From: Boswellia sacra
Taxonomy: Eukaryota; Streptophyta; Magnoliopsida; Sapindales; Burseraceae
Reading direction: 5' to 3'
DNA: 64,000 bases
NCBI GenBank assembly: GCA_013180625.2
Contig: SNVD02015005.1
Location: 1 to 64,000 of the forward strand
The notes under the pieces were generated by a model. It was given only the letters and a program-made list of their open reading frames with translations, made no database searches and was not told the DNA's origin. Made by a program: the position numbers and the translations under genes. Positions 23,459 to 35,100 of the stretch are shown piece by piece; position 1 is the stretch's first letter, and the number at the start of each line of letters is the position of its first letter.

Positions 23459-23842
23459 ATGGTGAATGGTAACATAATAATTTTCAAGAATATAAGATGC
23501 AAATGTGGTGCAAAACCTGTTGTTGTGATATTTGAGTCTTCAAATAATCCTAGCAAGTTATATTTTGTATGCAAAAATGGGACATGCAATTTGTTTAAGT
23601 GGTGGGAGCCTGACAATAAAGAGTTTGGTAAGGAAAAAGAATGCTATCATGGTCAATGGCAAGATATGGATGCTAGTGAGCATGTTATAAGAGAGATGCA
23701 AGTCAATTTGAAGCAGTTGATTAATAGAAGTGACCTTCTCATAGAAATCAATGAAAAAATGAATATTATTGTAATGCTCTACAAGTTATTATCCTACATT
23801 TTCCTACTTTTTGTACTTGCATGCCTTGTAAAAATGATGTAA
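23459..23842 (+). CDS. GRF-type zinc-finger protein with C-terminal membrane segment
   Basis: A 127-residue ORF. Residues 14-51 form a GRF zinc finger: Cys14-X-Cys16-Gly, then Tyr-Phe-Val-Cys38-X4-Cys43 and the Phe-Lys-Trp-Trp motif that closes this fold. A charged, probably coiled-coil linker follows (about 70-100), and residues about 103-125 form a hydrophobic helix. Small plant proteins with this order (GRF finger, coiled coil, transmembrane tail) are numerous and often lie beside transposons; their role is not established. The GRF finger binds single-stranded nucleic acid in animal and fungal proteins, but that cannot be assumed here. All four Cys are present and the frame is open, so it may be expressed. 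A truncated MULE lies downstream on the opposite strand. Confidence 0.7.
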   Translation: MVNGNIIIFKNIRCKCGAKPVVVIFESSNNPSKLYFVCKNGTCNLFKWWEPDNKEFGKEKECYHGQWQDMDASEHVIREMQVNLKQLINRSDLLIEINEKMNIIVMLYKLLSYIFLLFVLACLVKMM

Positions 23843-24430
23843 TATGATACAATGTAATGATATTCATATGCAAATTAAACAACCATTTGCGAATCAACAG
23901 TAAAGAACAGCAAAGAAGAAAAGTAATGCATCAATTTCAACAAAAGAGTAAGCTACTTGCACTGTTATATGAGCACAACTATATAACGCAATTCATAATA
24001 TATATAACAAAACCTACCAAAAACACCTAGGGCATCAAGTTGTCTTCAACATGATTACTTGTTTTTCCTCCCACTCCTCGTGATTGCATGTATTATTAGT
24101 TTCAAAAAATTAGCAACTGATTTTGCATCATTAAATTGCAAAAACAATGAAATGAACTTTCTTTAAAACACTATGTTTCCCTCCTTTACCCCTTCTGGTA
24201 GCCATCTCTAACCACTAAGATGTTGGGGGAGTTGAGCACCAAATAGGTTGTGATGATTGTGGTCCTTGTGATCATTATGGAGGAGGCTGAGACGATACAC
24301 CAAGAAGATGAACATCACGCAAAATAAACAACATTGAACAAAAGAGTTAGTAAATTTTATAATTGTCCTCAAAAATAACAACAATTAAAACCGAAAAGAT
24401 ATTAAAATTAAAAAGTTGTACAGGTTATGT
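23843..24430. other. Short AT-rich spacer, no gene seen
   Basis: The 3' flank of the GRF gene running into the decayed 3' end of the second MULE transposase. Nothing recognisable on either strand. Confidence 0.5.
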
Positions 24431-25375
24431 CCTTTTTTTTAATGTGGCTAGAGCAACTTTGCAAGTGCTTCTATTGTGATTGTATCTGCCACAATTTTTG
24501 TAGGTCATTGTAAACAACTTGCTCTTTGCCTTTTGTTCTCTTCTTTGGTGCTTGCAGTTCATTGCAATGCACCTCTGGCCATTCACTTTGATCTGGTATG
24601 GGGGCTAATGTAGTGATCATATGCAGCTAGTATCCATCTTTCAAAAGAAAAATGTCCACACAAACTAATGGACATCTACTCTTCGCTCATTTGCATATGC
24701 AATTACATGTACATAGGGTATTCCAGAAATTTGGAATAAACCACATGAGTAATATCCTTCATTAAGCCTTACAATATATGTTCTTCCTTTAAATACTACC
24801 TCAAACTCTAGCCCACCACACCACATGACCTCCATCAACCTACTCTTCTTCCCTCTTTCACTTATAAAGGTCCTGATCTATGTCCTACATCAGAATGCCA
24901 TCTTAAACATTCTCTAATCATGTAGATAGAAGAAAGAAAAATTAATTAGCACATATTATAAATAAATCAACAGAATACAAACTGTAATTACACTTACTTC
25001 TCTACATCCTTTTGATGACTTTTCTTCTAATGTCCTTCATCATGTTTAGGTAGGTTTCACCCCTATGGTGGTTGATCCATCAGTTGAAAGATTATGTTAT
25101 GTTATTGGTCACATGATCCACCTTCACTCTTTCATCGAAGGCATGTCTGCTCCAACTCATGAGGGGAATGTTTACCAACCATTTAGATGCAACAGGATCC
25201 ACATCTTTAAGCGCTGACATGGTAGACTGGAAGTCATTCACATTTGCTTTCCAGCAAGCCCACCAATACAATCATTGCAATGTTGGTCCTATGTGTTCTC
25301 TCTTGAAATTGTCATACACATGTTTAGCACAATATCTATGACTTCCATATGGCCATTGAGGACTTAAAGCATCAC
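24430..25375 (-). pseudogene. Second MULE transposase, truncated and decayed
   Basis: Read on the minus strand from 25375 down: His-Arg-Tyr-Cys-Ala-Lys-His-Val-Tyr and downstream core residues including Trp-Leu-Val-Asn-Ile-Pro (25160-25370); Asp-His-Val-Thr-Asn-Asn (about 25100) and Asp-Ile-Arg-Arg-Lys-Val (about 25030); a SWIM finger (24685-24760); and a zinc knuckle (24450-24505). Frameshifts and stops separate these blocks. The SWIM finger has Tyr for two of its Cys (Tyr-Ser-Cys-Gly and Ile-Pro-Tyr-Val-His), and the knuckle's first Cys is also Tyr (TAC, complement of 24500-24502). The N-terminal half is missing: at 25374 the sequence switches to a CACTA-like end. Confidence 0.75.
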
Positions 25376-25560
25376 TACTAGAAATTTTTACATACTTGTC
25401 ACATAATTTTTAATATATTTGAGAGTTTTTCGTAATACTGTCAACTATGATGGACAATTACAAGTCAAACTCGAATTTTGTTGATATTTGCAAGATGGTC
25501 GATAATAAATTTTTTGTATTGCATAAATAAGGGACAAATATGTAGAAACTATAAAAAGCT
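25374..25560 (+). mobile_element. Possible CACTA-transposon end
   Basis: The sequence begins CACTACTAGAAATTTTT, which matches the terminal sequence typical of CACTA (En/Spm) elements. It starts exactly where the second MULE breaks off. No matching inverted end was found in the window, so this could be a truncated or solo end. Confidence 0.35.
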
Positions 25561-25722
25561 CTTTGCTTTCCCTGCCCTTCATTGCCGTAATCGCCCTGCT
25601 GAAACTTAAAACACTTTCCCTCTACCTCATCAATCAGCTACTATTTCCCTCTTTCTATTTTCACTTTTCGTACCAACGAAATCTCAGAAAAGGGGCTTCA
25701 GATCTTGATAGATCTTCGAAGA

Positions 25723-26130
25723 TGGCGAGGTTCCATGAAAATCCGTCGTGTTCCGCCATTGAAGAAGACGATAGTGGTGAAGATATTTACATCGATATGA
25801 TGACTTTGAGTTCATACAGGCAATGCATTCGGAGAAGCTGTGGTCGAGCAACAATAATAGATTTTGATAGCCTCGCGTTAACCCATTTTCATGCCTACTG
25901 GAGCGGTTGGTTATTGAAATTACATTAAATTTTGATGGGTATTTTTATTGATGATTTTGAATGTGTTAGATGTATAAGAATCTCTATTCATTATATGGGT
26001 TTTATTGTAGGTTGCAGGGCTTGATAATTTGGGAAACACATGATTTATCAATGCAATTCTGCAATGCTTCACTCACACTTTGCCCCTTGTTCAAGATCTT
26101 CGTTCACTTGCATCACTTGGTCTTTTCTTT
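25723..26130 (+). pseudogene. Ubiquitin-specific protease fragment, catalytic Cys codon is a stop
   Basis: After an acceptor-like TTATTGTAG (26002-26010), the sequence encodes Gly-Leu-Asp-Asn-Leu-Gly-Asn-Thr, a stop, then Phe-Ile-Asn-Ala-Ile-Leu-Gln-Cys-Phe-Thr-His. This is the Cys box of USP/UBP deubiquitinases, which cut ubiquitin from proteins. The family's catalytic Cys follows Gly-Asn-(Thr/Ser); here that codon is TGA (26041-26043). An upstream acidic ORF with an ATG at 25723 (to 25928) could be the first exon, as plant UBPs have a non-conserved N-terminus, but it shows no diagnostic motif. No further UBP exons were recognised, so this is a captured or truncated fragment. Confidence 0.6.
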
Positions 26131-27094
26131 TTGTTTGGATTGCAGTTAATTGTGTTTGTAGATAATTAATGGCTGATTGATTGACCCAGGAAAAGTAATA
26201 GCAAACATGGTGAAGGTTAATCAAGGAAAACGCAATAGCAATTGGTTTGTGTCTCTACCTGCAGTACCCAACCTCATTTACTTTACTCCCTGAATCACCC
26301 TTCTTTATTACTTCCTCTCTTTTTTAACCCTTCTTTTTTTTCTTCTAAATAATTTCACCCGCACTCACTGAAGCTGCTGGCCATTGTTGATGTAATTTTT
26401 TTTCTTTCCATTAGGATCCCTTATTTCCATCCCAATTAATGGTTTTTTAAGCAAATGATGAAATTCTAGTTGATTTCGTTTTATTAACACATGGCATGTA
26501 TGGTGTTTCTGGAAAGTTCTAATAGGCCAAAGAACTGGGTTTCAGATTGAATAAATATGGACACGTTTACATATTTCCTTTATGGTGTTTAAGTGTGGTC
26601 ATTTGATATTTCATTCTTTATGTATCCCTTTCAAATTTTTCATTGTGGTGGTGGTCTATTTGATCTATTTGAAGGGCTAACATATTATTCGCGAAACATA
26701 TATTTATGTATGTGTGTGTGTGTATATATATATATTCTTGGTTGACTTGCTTTTATACTATCAAATGCAGGCTTGTTGGTACCGGTTGGTTAGTACTGAT
26801 TTAGCAACCAGTTGGGTTGGTGAGATGAGAGACTCCCGATTGTTGTGGTTACTCTATCAAATTTAGTATTGTGTACTTTGTACATACCTAGTGTTGTAGT
26901 TTGTGGTCAAGTTAATTTCTATTTAATTAGTGTTAGTACAACTATAATAACTATTCGAAGAATTTAGAATAATAAATAAGCTAGGTTAAAGTGTAAAGTA
27001 ATTTGTGAAGTCTTTTTTAATAATTTTGATGCCTACGTGATACTATTACTAAATTGACTATTACTAAATTGGTCATATGTCATGAAAAAATATA
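26131..27094. other. AT-rich intergenic DNA with a TG/TA microsatellite
   Basis: It contains (TG)n(TA)n at about 26709-26735 and pyrimidine-rich runs near 26320. No coding signal was found. It could contain introns of the upstream UBP relic, but no further exon is recognisable. Confidence 0.5.
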
Positions 27095-28520
27095 GGGAAA
27101 ATTGAGAAAATAGACACAATTAGGGGCCCTTGTTGAAATTTAGACACATCCTGAAAAATTTTCATGTCATAGACACTTTCTTGACAAAAAGACTCAAATA
27201 CCCTTATATAATCAAATTTTTCCCAAAACCTTAATTCCCTCTTCCGACAAAAATAAAGAAAGTAAGTAAACGAAACAACTTCAACAGCTAAAGCTGAGCA
27301 AATCTGATAATAACAAGAACAACTTTCTTCAATCTCTCTCTAAATGACAATAAAATTTCATTAGGTTGTAATGTTTTCATTATTTATCGTTTTGGTAACT
27401 GTCAACCGCATTATATAGCTTAAATATGGGATATGTATGTGAACTAAGATTAGTGATAGTGCCGTTTTTGTCAAAATTTGCTGGAAATTGGCAATTGTTG
27501 TGAGAAAATCTGGTATCGCTGTCAACGGAGGAAGAAGACGAGATTTGTCGAGCGTCGTCGAGTGTCGAGCATTTGGGTCAAATAGACTCTCGACATGTCG
27601 GATGGCAGTGTCGAATGTCTAGGGGTTTTGTCAAGTCTTGCTTCGAGTGTCGAGCGTTCGAGTTGCATCGAGCGTCTAGTGGAGTGACGATCTTGACGAG
27701 TGTCGGTTGCAAATTTTGTCGAGTTCGAGCGTCACGTGTCGAGCGTCACATGTCGAGCGTTTACAAAAGCCACAAATACGAATGGTCTGCCTAGACGCTC
27801 GACAAAACTCATGCTCGACACTCGACACTCGACGAAATTTGCAACGGACACTTGTCAACATCGTCACTCCACTAGACGCTCGATGCAACTCGAACGCTCG
27901 ACACTCGACACTCAAAGCAAGACTCGACACAACCCCTAGACACTCGACACTGCCATCCGACATGTCGGGAGTCTATCCGACACAAACGCTCAACACTCGA
28001 CAACGCTCGACAAATCTCGTCTTCTTCCTCCGTCGACAGCGATAACAGATTTTCTCACAACGATTGCCAATTTCAAGCAAATTTTGACAAAAACGGCACT
28101 ATCTCTAACCTTAGTTCATATACATATCTCATATTTAAGCTATATAATGCGGTTGACAGTTACCAAAACGATAAATAACAAAAACATTACAACCTAATAA
28201 AATTTTCATGCCATTTAGAGAGAAATTAAGGAAAGTTATTCTTGTTCTTATCAGATTTGCTCAGCTTCAGATGTTGTAGTTGTTTCGGACAGTGAAGTGT
28301 ATGGAGGAGTGATTGGTTTCTTTGTTTCCTTTACTTACTTTCTTTTTTCTAAATTCAATTAATTTTTGTCGGAAGAGGGAATTAAAGTTTGGGGAAAAAA
28401 TTGAATATATAAAGGTATTTGAGTCTTTTTGTCAAGAAAGTGTCTATAACATGAAAATTTTCAGGATGTGTCCATATTTCATTGAGGACCCCTAATTGTG
28501 TCTATTTTTTCAATTTTCCC
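27095..28520. mobile_element. Long fold-back (inverted-repeat) element with GTCGAG-rich arms
   Basis: The left arm (27095 to about 27722) and right arm (about 27830-28520) are inverted repeats along almost their whole length. Both ends read GGGAAAATTGA(G/A)AAAATAGA inward. The only unpaired centre is about 100 bp. An 8-bp direct repeat AAAATATA flanks it (27087-27094 and 28521-28528), as expected for a target-site duplication. The inner 250 bp of each arm is packed with CGAGCGTCGAGTGTCGAG-type repeats. No transposase is encoded, and ORFs inside are shadows of the repeat. The TIR style suggests a non-autonomous Mutator-like element; a hAT relative cannot be excluded. Confidence 0.85.
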
Positions 28521-28528
28521 AAAATATA

Positions 28529-29430
28529 TAAATAATACAACACTAGAAATGAAGCTTCTAGTCTTTTTTTTATTAGCATAAGCAATTTCTCTCTCTCCCA
28601 CTCTCTTTATTATTATATTTTACTTCTTTTGTTCCTTTGCTAGCTTTGCTCATTGCATTGCATAGCGTAGATGAATGAATGAATGTCTCTTCTTATGCTT
28701 GCTTTGTTTTCAGCCGATTAGTTTTGACTAAGGGCTGATGCTGGTGCTTTCTAATTGCAAATTAAGTTGATATTATTGTATAAAACTTTTAAATTCTTGT
28801 GCTGGAGATTGCAATAGAAATATTTATTTTTGTCTTTTTTATTTCTTTAAATTTTAGCTTTGCAGGGAGAGCAATGACAAGATTAAAGAAAGAAGGTAGG
28901 AAAAAGGTAAAAATTCTTCTCTTCATCCAAATAAGTTAAAAGTAAAAATATTTTCTAGTTTTCATGGCCGATTTCTCACCTTGATGAAATTTTCTCATAT
29001 AGGTTGGTGAAATTATAGGTTGTGCTTCACAAAATGTCAGGGTATACTCTACTGGCTTCATGCATAAGTTGACTGGGTGGGCATCTTGCTGAGTGGAGTG
29101 GAGTGGGTGAGTTAATACATTTTCTTACTTTTTGAAATATCACGTGGCAGGTGTTTTGGCAAGCATATGTGTTTTTGCGGGGGAGGATGTGCTGAAAGAG
29201 GCATTTCATGAATTAATTAATTAACAGAGATGTATATGAGATAGTGGGGTGGGGCAATCAATTATATTTTTATTGAGTTTTTGTTTTTCTCTTAGGTTTT
29301 TTTTAAATAGTTTTCTTTGTTGTTTTTAATATCCTGCGTTAGGAGATGGAAGAGTAGCTAAGTGAAGATTGTGTAATGTAAGGAGATTTACGTAATTGGC
29401 AGGAATTTTTTTTTTAATATTTATCTACTT
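28529..29430. other. AT-rich DNA, no gene recognised
   Basis: It contains pyrimidine-rich (CTCTCTCTC) and T-rich stretches and several GT/AG splice-like sites. Part may be intron or upstream sequence of the NAC relic, but no NAC N-terminal subdomain was seen. Confidence 0.45.
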
Positions 29431-29539
29431 TTATGATTTGGCTTGGTTTGTGCGGAGAAAGCAAAGGTAGAGGAGATAAGAGTGGTACTTTTTCTGCTAG
29501 AGAGACTAGAAATTCCCGACTGGGATGAGAAGAATCGAG

Positions 29540-29680
29540 CAATGGAGGCTGGGTTATACAATTGCTATAGTGGTGTAACACGGAAGAAGACTCTTGTTTT
29601 CTACAAAGGAAGGGCTCCAAAGGGAGAGAAGACCAATTGGGTTATGCATGAATATGGATTGGGAGTCAAATTCTCTTATA
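29540..29680 (+). pseudogene. NAC transcription-factor domain fragment (subdomains C-D)
   Basis: The block [19 protein letters not shown] is the hallmark of NAC subdomain D, followed by Val-Met-His-Glu-Tyr. NAC proteins are plant DNA-binding regulators. Upstream, Glu-Ala-Gly and a garbled remnant stand where Glu-Ala-Gly-Tyr-Trp-Lys-Ala-Thr-Gly should be. The Met-Lys preceding Lys-Thr-Leu is altered, and subdomains A and B were not found. The surrounding ORF (29443-29949) stays open by chance through a 61-bp duplication. I take it as a gene fragment, not a working gene. Confidence 0.65.
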
Positions 29681-29688
29681 TTGTTCTA

Positions 29689-29810
29689 ATTTTATCTTTT
29701 GCTGCACAAAAGACTTCTCAATTTCTGGAATTGTTTCAACTCTCATGCAATTTTATCTTTTGCTGCACAAAAGACTTCTCAATTTCTGGAATTGTTTCAA
29801 CTCTCATGCA
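29689..29810. repeat. 61-bp tandem duplication next to the NAC relic
   Basis: 29689-29749 and 29750-29810 are essentially identical copies containing TTTTGCTGCACAAAAGACTT. The unit is not a multiple of three. Near-identity implies a recent event. Confidence 0.92.
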
Positions 29811-30384
29811 CTTACGAAAGGTTGTTGTTTTTAATCAATTGCTGGGATGTGCTAGTTGGTACGGCAACTTTCAAGGTTCACTTTTGTTATTTATATTGTT
29901 CTGGGTTTGTTTGGTGGGCATGAGTGAAGTTGAAGAAGCCTCATTATGAGGAATTGTTGGGTCACTTCCATTTTATTTTGACTTTCTACATCACCCTCAA
30001 TATAACCTTGTAAATTCCTGGTAATGATGTCCATTGGGAACTAAGGATAGTGTATTACATGCCCAAATCTATTTTGCTTGATGAATATAAGAAAAATGGT
30101 GGAAAAAACAAAAGAAACAAGATAGAGAAGCGAATTATATTAAAACTTGATTTGGAAATAAAATACACACTGCACACACATGTTTCGTTTTTTTGCACGC
30201 ACACACTTCTCACACACAATAGCTCTTTACATAGTGCTTGACCCGAAACAAAGGAACCAATTAAATATTATCTCACCTCCCATTGATGCTTAAATATTAT
30301 ATTCTATTACATTATTAAAACACTCTACTGACCTTTGTCTTTTATAATTGATCCACTTACATTATTCAAGCATTCACCATTTAC
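29811..30384. other. Spacer before the satellite array, no gene seen
   Basis: AT-rich, with a CA-rich stretch near 30165-30230. No homology recognised on either strand. Confidence 0.5.
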
Positions 30385-32085
30385 AATGGGATTTAACCCA
30401 CATTTTCACCAACTTTTATAAGATTTGTATGCGAGTTATAAAAGTCGTGAATGCTGCGATAAAGGTTGTAGACCACTATGTACAAGTCGTAGAACACACC
30501 AGTGCAATTTCGTATAAGATTTAGAAATTCTTTGGCGTAGTCATAATTGATGGTAAAAAAATCATAAAAAGAAGAATAAAAGTCGTAAGGGAAGTGAGTG
30601 TTCATTCGGTTTGGGATTTAACCGAAATTTCTCATCTATAATTAAGATTTGTATCGGGGACATAAATGTCGTGAAAATTGGAATCAAAGTTGCAAAATAC
30701 TTTTTTTTTAAAGTTATAAAATACACTATTGCAACTTCGTATAAGATTCCTAAAATCTTAATTATAGTCGTAATTGATGGTATAAAACTCATAAAGAGAG
30801 GAATGAAAGTCATAAGCATAGTCACTGTTCATTTTGTTTCGAATTTAACCCACATTTTTGCAAACTCTTATAAGATTTGTATCACGGATATAAAAGTCGT
30901 GAAAAATGGGATAAAGCTTGTAAAACATTTGTAAAAGTCGTTAAGCGCACTATTAGATTTTACAGTATAAGAGTGGTAAATTCATAATCGTAATCGTAAT
31001 TCATGGCAAAAAAATCATAAACAGAAAAATAAAAATCGTAGCGGAAATTACTGTTCATTTGGTTTGGCATTTAACCCGCATTTTCTCCAACTCCCATAAG
31101 ATTTGTATCGGGGATATAAAAGTCACGAAAAATGAAATAAAAGCTGTAAAAAAATTAATGTAAAAGTCGTTAATTGTACTATTAGATTTTCGTAAAAGAG
31201 TCGTAAATTCTTAATAGTAATCGCAAATAACTGCAAAAAAAGCATAAACAGAAGAATAAAAATCGTAGCGGAATTAAATGTTCATTTGGTTTGGGATTTA
31301 ACCCGAATTTTCTACAACTCTTATAAGATTTGTACCGGGGATATAAAAGTCGCGAAAAAAGAAAAAAAAAGCTGTAAAAAATTCTATGTAAAAGTCGTTA
31401 ACTGCACTATTAGATTTTCGTATAAGAGTCATAAATTCTTAATCATTATCGTAATTGACGTCAAAAAAGGAGTAAACAGAAGAATAAAAATCGTAGGGAA
31501 GGTTACTGTTCATTTGGTTTGGGATTTAACCCGCATTTTCTCCAACTCCTATAAGATTTGTATCGGAGATATAAAAGGCGTGAAACATTGAATAAAAGTT
31601 GTAAAAAACTATGTCAAAGTCGTTAACTGCACCATTAAGAATTTACGTATAAGAGTCGTAAATTCTTAATCGTAATCGTAATTGACGGCAAAAAAGTCGT
31701 AAACAGAAGAATAAAAATCGTAGTGCAGGCTACTGTTTATTTGATTTGGGATTTAACCCGCATTTTCTCCAACTCCTATAAGATTCGTATCGGGGATATA
31801 AAAGTTGCAAAAAATAAAATAAAAGCTGTAAAAAATTCTATGTAAAAGTCGTTAATCGCACTATTAGATTTTCGTATAAGAGTCGTAAAGTATTAATAGT
31901 CATCGTAATTGACGGCAAAACAGTCGTAAACAAAAGAATAAAAATTGTAGGGAAGGTTTCTGTTCATTTGGTTTGGGATTTAACCCACATTTTCTCCAAC
32001 TCCTATAAGATTTGTATCGGAGATATAAAAGTCGTGAAATATTGAATAAAAGTTGCAAGAAACTATGTCAAAGTCGTTAACTGCA

Positions 32086-32143
32086 CTATTAAGAATTTAC
32101 GACTCTTATATTAAGAATTTACGTATAAGAGTCGTAAATTCTT
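32086..32143. repeat. Perfect hairpin in the long satellite monomer
   Basis: TTAAGAATTTACGACTCTTATA is followed, after a short spacer, by its exact reverse complement TATAAGAGTCGTAAATTCTTAA. The same structure recurs at about 35205, 37026, 38394 and, with a mismatch, 38869. Ordinary monomers carry only the shorter 13-bp arms. Confidence 0.8.
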
Positions 32144-35100
32144 AATCGTAATCGTAATTGACGGCAAAAAAGTCGTAAACAGAAGAATAAAAATCGTAGT
32201 GAAGGTTACTGTTCATTTGGTTTGGGATTTAACCCGCATTTTCTCCAACTCCTATAAGATTCGTATCGGGGATATAAAAATCGTGAAACATTTAATAAAA
32301 GTTGTAAAAAACTATGTCAAAGTCGTTAACTGCACTATTAAGAATTTACATATAAGAGTCGTAAATTCTTAATCGTAATCGTAATTGACGGCAAAAAAGT
32401 CGTAAACAGAAGAATAAAAATCGTAGTGAAGGTTACTGTTTATTTGGTTTGGGATTTAACCCGCATTTTCTCCAACTCCTATAAGATTCGTATCGAGGAT
32501 ATAATAGTCGCGAAAAATGAAATAAAAGCTGTAAAAAATTCTATGTAAAAGTCGTTAATCGCACTATTAGATTTTCGTATAAGAGTCGTAAAGTATTAAT
32601 AGTAATCATAATTGACGACAAAATAGTCGTATACAGAAGAATAAAATTCGTAGGGAAGGTTTCTATTCATTTGGCGTGGGATTTAACTCGCATTTTCTCC
32701 AACTCCTATAAGATTTGTATCGGAGATATAAAAGTCGTGAAACATTGAATAAAAGTTGTTAAAAAACAATGCCAAAGTCGTTAATTGCACTATTAAGAAA
32801 TTACGTGTAAGAGCCGTAAATTCTTATATCGTAATCGTAATTGACGGCAAAAAAGTCGTAAACAGAAGAATAAAAATCGTTGTGAAGGTTACTGTTCATT
32901 TGGTTCGGGATTTAACCCGCATTTTCTTCAACTCCTATAAGATTCATATTGGAGATATAAAAGTCGTGAAACATTGAATAAAAGTTGTGGAAAACTATGT
33001 CAAAGTCGTTAACTGCACTATTAAGAATTTACTATAAGAGTCGTAATCCTTAATCGTAATCGTAATTGACGGCAAAAAAGTCGTAAACAGAAGAATAAAA
33101 ATCGTAGTGAAGGTTACTGTTCACATGCTTTGGGATTTCCGTATAAGAGTTGTATAGTATTAATAGTAATCGTAATTGACGGCAAAATAGTCGTAAACAG
33201 AAGAATAAAATTCGTAGGGAAGGTTTCTGTCCATCTGGTTCGGGATTTAACCCGCATTTTCTCCAACTTTTATAAGATTTGTATCGGAGATATAAAAGCC
33301 GTGAGACATTGAATAAAAGTTGTAAAAAAACTATGTCAAAGTCGTTAACTGCGATATTAAGAATTTACATAAAAGAGTCGTAAATTCTTAATCGTAATCG
33401 TAATTGATGGCAAAAAAGTCGTAAACAGAAGAATAAAAATCGTCGTGAAGGTTACTGTTCATTTGGTTTGGGATTTAACCCACATTTTCTCCAACTCCTA
33501 TAAGATTTGTATCGGAGATATAAAAGTCGTGAAACATTGAATAAAAGTTGTAAAAAACTATGTCAAAGTCGTTAACTGCACTATTAAGAATTTACGTATA
33601 AGAGTCGTAAATTCTTAATCGCAATCATAATTGACGGCAAAAAAGTCATAAACAGAAGAATAAAAATCGTAGTAAGGTTACTGTTCATTTGGTTTGGGAT
33701 TTAATCCGCATTTTCTCCAACTCCTATATGATTCGTATCAGGGACATAAAAGTCGCGAAAAATGAAGTAAAAGCTATAAAAAATTCTCGCGAAAAATGAA
33801 GTAAAAGCTATAAAAAATTCTATGTAAAAGTCGTTAATCGCACTATTAGATTTTCGTATAAGAGTTGTAAAGTATTAATAGTAATCGTAATTGACGGCAA
33901 AACAGAAGAATAAAATTCGTAGGGAAGGTTTCTGTTCATTTGGTTTGGGATTTAACCCGCATTTTCTCCAACTCCTATGAGATTTGTATCGGAGATATAA
34001 AAGCCGTGAGACATTGAATAAAAGTTGCAAAAAACTATGTCAATGTCGTTAACTGCACCATTAAGAATTTACATGAAAGAGTCGTAAATTCTCGTAAATT
34101 CTTAATCGTAATCGTAATTGACGGCAAAAAAGGAGTAAACAGAAGAATAAAAATCTTAGGGAAGGTTACTGTTCATTTGGTTTGGGATTTAACCCGCATT
34201 TTCTCCAACTCCTATAAGATTTGTATCGGAGATATAAAAGTCGTGAAACTTTGAATAAAAGTTGTAAAAAACTATGTCAAAGTCGTTAACTGCACTATTA
34301 AGAATTTACCTATAAGAGTCGTAAATTCTTAATCGTAATCGTAATTGACGGCAAAAAAGTCGTAAACAGAAGAATAAAAATCGTAGTGAAGGTTACTGTT
34401 CATTTGGTTTGGGATTTAACCCGCATTTTCTCCAACTCCTATAAGATTCGTATCGGGGATATAAAAGTCGTGAAAAAAGAAATAAAAGCTGTAAAAAATT
34501 CTGTGTAAAAGTCGTTAATCGTACTATTAGATTTTCGTATAAGAGTCGTAAAGTATTAATAGTAATCGTAATTGACGGCAAAAGAGTTGAAAACAGAAGA
34601 ATAAAATTCGTAGGGAAGGTTTCTGTTCATTTGGTTTGGGATTTAACCCGCATTTTCTCCAACTCCTATAAGATTTGTATCGGAGATATAAAAATCGTGA
34701 AACATTGAATAAAAGTTGTAAAAAACTATATCAAAGTCGTTAACTGCACCATTAAGAATTTACTGTAAGAGTCGTAAATTCTCAATGGTAATCGTAATTG
34801 ACGGCAAAAAAGTCGTAAACAGAAGAATAAAAATCGTAGTGAAGGTTACTGTTCATTTGGTTTAGGATTTAACCCGCATTTTCTCCAAGTCCTATAAGAT
34901 TCGTATCGGGGATATAAAAGTCGCGAAAAGTGAAATAAAAGATGTAAAAAATTCTATGTAAAAGTCGTTAATCGCACTGTTAGATTTTCGTATAAGATTC
35001 GTAAAGTATTAATAGTAATCGTAATTGACGGTAAAACAGTTGTAGACAAAAGAATAAAAATCGTAGGGAAGGTTTCTGCTCATTTGGTTTGGGATTTAAA

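Noticed and set aside
27573..28045. Several overlapping ORFs rich in Arg/Thr/Ser/Cys
   Set aside because: They read the GTCGAG repeats of the fold-back element in different frames and mirror each other across the palindrome.
28541..28555. CACTAGAAATG as the other end of the CACTA-like element at 25374
   Set aside because: It is in the wrong orientation and matches only partly. A true partner would read as the inverted AAATTTCTAGTAGTG.
29443..29949. A 168-codon NAC-containing gene
   Set aside because: Only subdomain D is real. The ORF continues by chance through a 61-bp duplication and lacks NAC subdomains A and B.
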